A stretch of 64,000 nt of DNA from the NCBI GenBank assembly GCA_943787295.1, contig CALSLW010000001.1, positions 1 through 64,000 of the forward strand, given 5' to 3'. The position numbers were made by a program, and so were the translations under genes. This DNA is from an uncultured Flavobacteriaceae bacterium. GTDB taxonomy: Bacteria > Bacteroidota > Bacteroidia > Flavobacteriales > Flavobacteriaceae. Position 1 is the stretch's first letter; the number at the start of each line of letters is the position of its first letter. Shown here piece after piece: positions 58,587-64,000 of the stretch. The notes below the pieces were generated by a model, which did not search any database, had not been told where the DNA came from, and worked only from the letters and a program-made list of their open reading frames with translations.

Positions 58587-60353
58587 ATGAAAGAAGAAAA
58601 AGCGAGTTTATTTGACCGGGCATTATTTAGCAAAATAATGGCCTTTTCGACACCCTATAAAGCCTATTACTACATTGTAATGTTTTCGGCCATATTGTTG
58701 TCTTTTTTTTCGACCCTAACACCTTATTTACTAAAAACAGCAGTAGATGATTATATCACTCCACGGCTGTATGAGGGGCTTCTTCTTTTTATCCTTTTTA
58801 TGCTGGGTGCATTATTGCTTGAAGTGATTTTTCAATATGTGTTTGTGTATTACGCGAACTGGCTAGGGCAAATGATTGTAAAAGATTTAAGAGCAACTTT
58901 ATTCAAAAAGCTCATTCATTTTAAAATGGCTTATTTTGACACTTCTGCTGTAGGTAGACTGGTGACTCGCTCTGTCAACGATATCGAGACGATTGCAAGT
59001 ATCTTTAGTCAAGGGCTGTTTATGATTATCGCCGACTTTTTAAAAATGGGATTAGTCGTTGTTGTTATGCTCTATGTCAACTGGCAACTATCTTTAATTG
59101 TCTTTGCCGTACTTCCTGTAATTGTTTACGCTACCCGTGTTTTTCAAAAGTCAATGAAGAAAGCCTTTGAAGAAGTGCGTAAAGAAATTGCCAACCTAAA
59201 CACCTTTGTGCAAGAACGTATCAGCGGCATGAAAATCGTGCAACTTTTTAGTAGAGAAACGATTGAAGAAAAAGCTTTTGATGAAATTAATAATCGCCAT
59301 AAAAAGGCTTGGCTGAAAACAGTCTGGTTTAACTCAATTTTCTTTCCGGTGGCAGAGATTTCTACTTCTGTGACCATTGGGCTTTTGGTTTGGTATGGCG
59401 GGTTTAAAACCATTGCTGGTACCGAAGTTTCTTTAGGAACTTTGTTCCTTTTTATACAGTTATCCCAAATGCTTTTTCGCCCACTAAGACAAATAGCCGA
59501 TAAATTTAACACCCTGCAAATGGGAATGGTGGCCGCAGATAGGGTCTTTAAAATTATTGCTACAGAGAGTTCTATTGAAGATAAAGGAATCCATCTGGCT
59601 AAAACATTAGAAGGAAATATCGACATAGAACAATTGCGTTTTGCTTATTTACCGGGAGAAGAAGTTTTAAAAGGTATTGACTTGGCTGTTAAAGCCGGTG
59701 AAACAGTTGCCATTGTCGGGGCGACAGGGGCTGGAAAATCTACCTTAATTAATTTGATTACTCGTTTTTATGAATTTGATCAAGGCGATATCAAGATTGA
59801 TGGAACTTCTATTAAAGATTTTAAACTGAATAATCTAAGGAGTCATGTAGCCCTTGTGATGCAAGATGTTTTCATGTTTGCCGATTCAATTCTAAACAAT
59901 ATCACCCTTTTTGATTCCACTATACAAAAGGAAGATGTTATCATTGCGGCAAAAGATATAGGGGTGCATAAGTTTATCAAATCCCTTCCTGGAGGCTATG
60001 ATTACAATGTACAAGAGCGCGGGGTGATGCTCTCCTCTGGGCAACGCCAATTGATTGCTTTTTTACGGGCTTATATAGCGAATCCTACTATCCTAGTGCT
60101 TGATGAAGCGACTTCTTCTATCGATTCTTTTTCTGAAGAGTTAATCCAAAAAGCAACAGAGCGTATTACCAAAGACAAAACGTCTATTGTGATTGCGCAT
60201 CGTTTAGCCACCATTAAAAAAGCCGATCGAATTGTGGTGATGGATCAAGGAGAAATTGTCGAAATGGGAACCCACGAAAGCTTATTAAAAAAGGACAACG
60301 GGGTGTATCAAAAATTATACGAATTACAATTTAGTCAAGCAGAAGTTGCTTAG
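58587..60353 (+). CDS. ABC exporter (MsbA/LmrA-like lipid or multidrug flippase)
   Basis: 588 residues, a half-transporter with six membrane helices (about 20-320) and an ABC domain. Walker A is GATGAGKST, the signature LSSGQRQL, Walker B ILVLDEATSSID, and the H-loop IAHRLAT. It probably flips lipid A precursors or exports hydrophobic compounds across the inner membrane. ATG follows the truA stop directly (TAAATG), so the two are co-translated or at least co-transcribed. It converges on cdaA with a 4-base overlap. Confidence 0.93.
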   Translation: MKEEKASLFDRALFSKIMAFSTPYKAYYYIVMFSAILLSFFSTLTPYLLKTAVDDYITPRLYEGLLLFILFMLGALLLEVIFQYVFVYYANWLGQMIVKDLRATLFKKLIHFKMAYFDTSAVGRLVTRSVNDIETIASIFSQGLFMIIADFLKMGLVVVVMLYVNWQLSLIVFAVLPVIVYATRVFQKSMKKAFEEVRKEIANLNTFVQERISGMKIVQLFSRETIEEKAFDEINNRHKKAWLKTVWFNSIFFPVAEISTSVTIGLLVWYGGFKTIAGTEVSLGTLFLFIQLSQMLFRPLRQIADKFNTLQMGMVAADRVFKIIATESSIEDKGIHLAKTLEGNIDIEQLRFAYLPGEEVLKGIDLAVKAGETVAIVGATGAGKSTLINLITRFYEFDQGDIKIDGTSIKDFKLNNLRSHVALVMQDVFMFADSILNNITLFDSTIQKEDVIIAAKDIGVHKFIKSLPGGYDYNVQERGVMLSSGQRQLIAFLRAYIANPTILVLDEATSSIDSFSEELIQKATERITKDKTSIVIAHRLATIKKADRIVVMDQGEIVEMGTHESLLKKDNGVYQKLYELQFSQAEVA

Positions 60354-61141
60354 AGACTAAGGTCTTCAGAGAGGGCGCGTTTTAGTTTCTCTCCAGAATC
60401 AAACTTCATAAACTGTCCATCTTTAATATAGACAATATCGCCTCGCTCTTCTGATATAACCACCACTAAGGCATCTGTCTTTTCAGAGATTCCTAACCCC
60501 GCTCTATGTCTCAAACCAAAACGGCTGGGAATACGATTCGATTCTGATACCGGTAAAACGATTCTTGTGGCAGTAATTTTATTGTCTTTAATGATGATTG
60601 CACCATCGTGTAGCGGACTGTTTTTATAAAAGATACTTTCTAGGATTTGTGGACTAAGGGTAATCTTGGTTTCGTCTCCTGTGCTTTTGACAAAGTCGAG
60701 ATTATTGCTTCTTTCCAGTACAATAATTGCCCCCATTTTATCTTTTGCCATATTTTCACATGCATTGACAAAAAGGGTTAAATCCAACTGGACGAATTGT
60801 TCCTCTTCTTGGTTTAAAAAATTAAAATACCGGATAAAACTTTTTCGACTGGTGTAATTTGTTGACCCTAATAAGAGTAAGAATTTTCTAATTTCTTGCT
60901 GAAATACGACAATAAGAGCAAAGAATCCAACACTGATGAAATTCCCAAGAATATTACTCAAAACATTCATTTTCAATGTAATGGTCAGTTGATACATAAA
61001 ATAAATGATGACAATCCCCAGAAATATATTGATGGCCACGGTTCCTTTTACCAGTTTGTAGAGGTAAAATAACAACAAAGCCACAAGGACGATATCTAGG
61101 ACATCGACAAAAGAGAATTCGAGAAAGCTAAAATTGTTCAA
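60350..61141 (-). CDS. cdaA: Diadenylate cyclase CdaA
   Basis: 263 residues. Three N-terminal membrane helices are followed by the DAC domain, with LHDGAIII (DGA motif) and GLRHRAGLG (RHR motif). It makes cyclic di-AMP, which controls potassium and turgor. The only start that gives the normal N-terminus (NNFSFLEFSFVDVLDIVLVA) is a TTG at 61141. The gene follows folP by 30 bases and is probably in its operon. Confidence 0.95.
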   Translation of the reverse strand: MNNFSFLEFSFVDVLDIVLVALLLFYLYKLVKGTVAINIFLGIVIIYFMYQLTITLKMNVLSNILGNFISVGFFALIVVFQQEIRKFLLLLGSTNYTSRKSFIRYFNFLNQEEEQFVQLDLTLFVNACENMAKDKMGAIIVLERSNNLDFVKSTGDETKITLSPQILESIFYKNSPLHDGAIIIKDNKITATRIVLPVSESNRIPSRFGLRHRAGLGISEKTDALVVVISEERGDIVYIKDGQFMKFDSGEKLKRALSEDLSL

Positions 61142-61171
61142 GGGTGGGCTTTTTGTAAAATTAGGAAAAAT

Positions 61172-61993
61172 CTATCGGAGTTCTTCCAATAAGCGAATGC
61201 ATTCTTTTGCTGCCTTAACATCATGTACGCGAATTAACTGTGCTTTTTTCATTAATGCAACAGTGTGTAGCACTGTTGTACCGTTGAGGGATTCTTCTGG
61301 AGTTGTATCAAGGACCTTATAAATCATTGACTTTCTTGAAACTCCTGCGAGAACTGGAAGTTTAAAGTCTTGAAAACGCTCTAAACGATCAAGTAAGTGA
61401 TAGTTGTGTTCAACAGTTTTTCCAAATCCAAAACCAGGATCGAGAATGACATCATTGATTCCTGCAGCATAACATGCGTTGATTTTTTCAGAAAAGAATC
61501 GCATAATTTCTTGGTACACATCTTCATAGGAGGGTGCGTTTTGCATGTCTTTTGGCTTGCCTTGCATATGCATAGCAATATAGGGAACCGGGTATTTCCC
61601 CACGGTTGATAACATCGCTGGATCGAGATTTCCTGCAGAGATGTCGTTGATCATATGTGCGCCTTCTTCTAGGGCAGCTTTGGCCACATTTGCCCTAAAA
61701 GTATCAATGGAAAAAAGGGTAGTGGGGAACTGTTTTCGCAAAACGATTAAAACTGGAAGTAGTCTATCGATTTCTTCTGTTGGACTAACTTCCTCTGCCC
61801 CAGGGCGAGAACTATAGGCGCCTAGATCGATAAAATCTGCCCCTTCGGCGATCATTTTTTCACACTGTTGCAATGCAGCATCAATGTTTTGGTGTTTGCC
61901 GCCATCATAAAACGAATCTGGCGTGAGATTTAATATTCCTAAAATCTTCGGAGAGGAGAGGTCCACAAGGGCACCGTTACAATTAAGGGTCAT
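61172..61993 (-). CDS. folP: Dihydropteroate synthase
   Basis: 273 residues. It has GILNLTPDSFYDGG, DLGAYSSRPGAEEV, SIDTFRANVA, HMQGKPKDMQ, DPGFGFGKT and the C-terminal RVHDVK, all landmarks of DHPS. It joins p-aminobenzoate to the pterin pyrophosphate in folate synthesis and is the sulfonamide target. It is full length. It is the first gene of a pair with cdaA, divergent from the DUF1599 gene. Confidence 0.97.
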   Translation of the reverse strand: MTLNCNGALVDLSSPKILGILNLTPDSFYDGGKHQNIDAALQQCEKMIAEGADFIDLGAYSSRPGAEEVSPTEEIDRLLPVLIVLRKQFPTTLFSIDTFRANVAKAALEEGAHMINDISAGNLDPAMLSTVGKYPVPYIAMHMQGKPKDMQNAPSYEDVYQEIMRFFSEKINACYAAGINDVILDPGFGFGKTVEHNYHLLDRLERFQDFKLPVLAGVSRKSMIYKVLDTTPEESLNGTTVLHTVALMKKAQLIRVHDVKAAKECIRLLEELR

Positions 61994-62079
61994 AAAGGTT
62001 AATTTCTATGGATAACTTTCGTTATGCGAATTTGATAGACTTAAATAATTGCCCGAAATTTACAAAAATTAAGGTCGAA

Positions 62080-62616
62080 ATGATTCCAACCCTTACCCAT
62101 TATCAAAAAATTACTGCACAATGCCGTGCTTTATTCTTAAAAAAAATGACCGATTATGGCGTGGCCTGGCGCATTTTGCGTTTGCCATCGCTTACTGATC
62201 AAATCTTTATCAAGGCGCAGCGCATTAGAAGTATCCAAAGTTTAGCAGAACAAAAGGTAGAAGAGGGGCAAGAAAGTGAGTTTATCGGGATCATAAATTA
62301 TTGCATTATGGCCTTAATTCAGATTGAAAAAGGCATTGCAGAACAACCTGATTTGTCTAACGACGAAGCAACTGCATTGTACGATAAGCATTTAAAAATA
62401 ACCGAAGATTTAATGCTCGCTAAAAACCACGACTATGGCGAAGCATGGCGAGATATGCGGGTAAGTTCTTTGACCGACTTGATCTTGCAAAAACTATTAC
62501 GCGTTAAGCAAATTGAAGACAATCAAGGAAAAACCCTTGTAAGCGAGGGGATAGATGCCAATTATCAGGATATGATTAATTATGCGATTTTTGCGTTAAT
62601 CCATTTAGATCAATAA
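62080..62616 (+). CDS. DUF1599 domain protein
   Basis: About 178 residues with two repeats of the same module: LFLKKMTDYGVAWRILRLPSLTDQIFIKAQRI and, later, LMLAKNHDYGEAWRDMRVSSLTDLILQKLLR. This is the DUF1599 pattern found in Bacteroidota; function is not established, though the D-Y-G-x-A-W-R core suggests nucleotide or metal binding. ATG 62080 places the first repeat at a normal distance; the upstream ATG 62008 adds 24 atypical residues. The permease gene follows 4 bases later. Confidence 0.85.
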   Translation: MIPTLTHYQKITAQCRALFLKKMTDYGVAWRILRLPSLTDQIFIKAQRIRSIQSLAEQKVEEGQESEFIGIINYCIMALIQIEKGIAEQPDLSNDEATALYDKHLKITEDLMLAKNHDYGEAWRDMRVSSLTDLILQKLLRVKQIEDNQGKTLVSEGIDANYQDMINYAIFALIHLDQ

Positions 62617-62620
62617 GCGA

Positions 62621-63691
62621 ATGGCAAAATTGTTGTTTGTAAAAGGATTGAGTGGATTGTTAACGCTATTAGGAGTTACAGTCGTTGTTTTCTTTCTTTT
62701 TAATGTTTTAGGCGATCCAGCACAAATGATGGTGGATCAAAATGCTTCACAAGCTCAGATCGACAAAATACAGCAGAAATACAGCTTTGATTTACCGACC
62801 CATCAACAGTTTTTATTTTTTTTAAATGACTTATCACCGATCTCCCTTCACAGTAATAAAGTTGATGATTTTTCTTTTTATAGCGATGTTAAATATGGGG
62901 GGTTTTCGCTAGGTCTAGGCAATGTGGTCTTAGTTTTAAAGCGCCCTTATCTGCGAACTTCTTATCAACGTCAAGGGAAACGCGTAAGCGATATTATCGC
63001 TGAAACACTTCCCAATACATTTATTCTCGCCTTGAGTTCAATTGGGATTGCCATTGTGCTTGGGATGTTGTTAGGGGTTTTAGCGGGGTATTATAAAGAT
63101 TCATTTTTGGACTCAGCCTTATTACTCTTAAGTACCTTGGGGATGAGCGTTCCCTCGTTTTTTAGTGCGATATTATTTTCTTGGGTTTTTGGTCACCTAT
63201 TAGGGGATCTTACAGGACTCAATATGACAGGAAGTTTGTATGAGTTGGACGACTTTGGCGAAGCTCATCATTTACAATTGAAAAACCTTTTCCTACCCGC
63301 CATTGTACTAGGGATTCGCCCCATCGCAGTGATTGTACAATTAGTTCGTTCTGGGATCATTGACGTCTTGCAGCAAGAGTATATTAAAACTGCTTACGCA
63401 AAAGGATTAACGTCTTTCCAAGTGGTGTATCGCCATGCGATTAAGAACACTTTAAATCCTGTTATTACTGCGGTTTCTGGCTGGTTTGCCTCTATGCTCG
63501 CTGGAGCAGTATTTGTCGAGTATATCTTTGGGTGGAGGGGTTTAGGAAAAGAAATCGTCAATGCCCTGAATACCCTAGATATTCCCGTTGTAATGGGAGC
63601 CGTTCTAGTCATCGCAAGTTTATTTGTAATCATCAACTTAATCGTTGATTTCCTTTATATTTACATCGATCCAAAAGCAAAACCATTTTAA
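62621..63691 (+). CDS. ABC transporter permease, DppB/OppB type
   Basis: 356 residues. An N-terminal helix with GDPAQMMVDQNAS resembles the DppB start. The binding-protein-dependent permease domain follows, with six helices and the EAA-type loop QEYIKTAYAKGLTSFQVVYRHAIKN and GAVFVEYIFGWRGLG. It would form half of the inner-membrane channel of a dipeptide or oligopeptide importer. The partner permease, ATPases and binding protein are not in the window, so it is an orphan here. It runs with DUF1599 upstream and tpiA downstream. Confidence 0.9.
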   Translation: MAKLLFVKGLSGLLTLLGVTVVVFFLFNVLGDPAQMMVDQNASQAQIDKIQQKYSFDLPTHQQFLFFLNDLSPISLHSNKVDDFSFYSDVKYGGFSLGLGNVVLVLKRPYLRTSYQRQGKRVSDIIAETLPNTFILALSSIGIAIVLGMLLGVLAGYYKDSFLDSALLLLSTLGMSVPSFFSAILFSWVFGHLLGDLTGLNMTGSLYELDDFGEAHHLQLKNLFLPAIVLGIRPIAVIVQLVRSGIIDVLQQEYIKTAYAKGLTSFQVVYRHAIKNTLNPVITAVSGWFASMLAGAVFVEYIFGWRGLGKEIVNALNTLDIPVVMGAVLVIASLFVIINLIVDFLYIYIDPKAKPF

Positions 63692-63700
63692 ACAAAAAAC

Positions 63701-64000
63701 ATGAGAAAAAAGATTGTCGCCGGTAACTGGAAAATGAACAACAATAAAGAAGAAACAGCTCAATTGATCGCTGCTTTAAAAGCAAAAGGAAGTTTTGCTG
63801 GAGTAGAAGTTAAAGTGGCGCCCACCTCCATTCACTTAGTGCAAGCAGTAGATGCTTTGATTGATTCTGCGATTGAAGTAATTGGTCAAAATATGCACCA
63901 AGCGACGAACGGGGCTTATACGGGAGAAATTTCTGCTAGCATGCTACAAAGTATTGGAGTGAATTCAGTCATCTTAGGACATTCTGAACGCAGGGCCTAT
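63701..64000 (+). CDS. tpiA: Triosephosphate isomerase (5' part)
   Basis: The frame opens at ATG 63701 and runs off the window after 100 codons. It starts RKKIVAGNWKMNNN (catalytic Lys11) and reaches VILGHSERRAY with the catalytic His, so the first 40 percent of the enzyme is normal. It interconverts the two triose phosphates of glycolysis. It begins 9 bases after the permease stop. Confidence 0.97.
   Translation, partial: MRKKIVAGNWKMNNNKEETAQLIAALKAKGSFAGVEVKVAPTSIHLVQAVDALIDSAIEVIGQNMHQATNGAYTGEISASMLQSIGVNSVILGHSERRAY

Noticed and set aside
59144-59626. 160-codon minus-strand frame inside the ABC exporter
   Set aside because: A shadow of the intact exporter gene, with no start signal or recognisable motif.

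Overview
The window is chromosomal DNA from a Bacteroidota bacterium, most likely a marine-type Flavobacteriaceae. The evidence is a SusC/SusD polysaccharide utilization locus (PUL) with a hybrid two-component regulator, a fused SecDF, a tmRNA coding the tag GENNYALAA, a Rho with a long disordered insert, and promoters of the Bacteroidota form (TTG about 20 bases before TAnnTTTG). I see no 16S/23S rRNA and no CRISPR array.

Left part (1-17.1 kb), accessory: a PUL. On the minus strand it runs SusC, SusD, a SusE/F-like surface lipoprotein, a beta-helix lipoprotein, a GH2 glycosidase and a GH3 glycosidase. The hybrid sensor/regulator is divergent on the plus strand. The GH3 gene and the 3' end of the GH2 gene are broken by many small frameshifts, mostly at A/T homopolymers. 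This is either real decay or local sequence error.

Middle (17.1-23.7 kb), mobile: a small serine resolvase, a lipoprotein esterase, a tyrosine integrase (minus strand), an unrecognised 179-aa protein, a 47-aa ORF coupled to a large serine recombinase, and then ssrA (tmRNA, minus strand). The large recombinase reads through the tmRNA terminator into the tmRNA 3' end, so ssrA looks like the integration target and one border of an island that may include the PUL.

Right part (23.8-64 kb), conserved core: ABC ATPase plus a permease/M1-peptidase fusion, typA, ftsE, a TPR protein plus beta-barrel pair, an amidohydrolase, asnB, gyrB, mdh and secDF. Then come a minus-strand block (yfiT-like, lgt, yidD, cysS, folE, a FadL-like porin, a low-complexity lipoprotein), proS, tRNA-Glu and rpsT, and rho. 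The last genes are a DUF4293 protein, a YfcE-like phosphoesterase, truA, an MsbA-like exporter, cdaA, folP, a DUF1599 protein, a DppB-like permease and the start of tpiA. Most of these are ordinary housekeeping genes. The points worth a second look are the ssrA-border island, an ORF after the ftsE stop that lacks a start codon, the tRNA-Glu/rpsT arrangement and a probable leaderless GTG start for truA.
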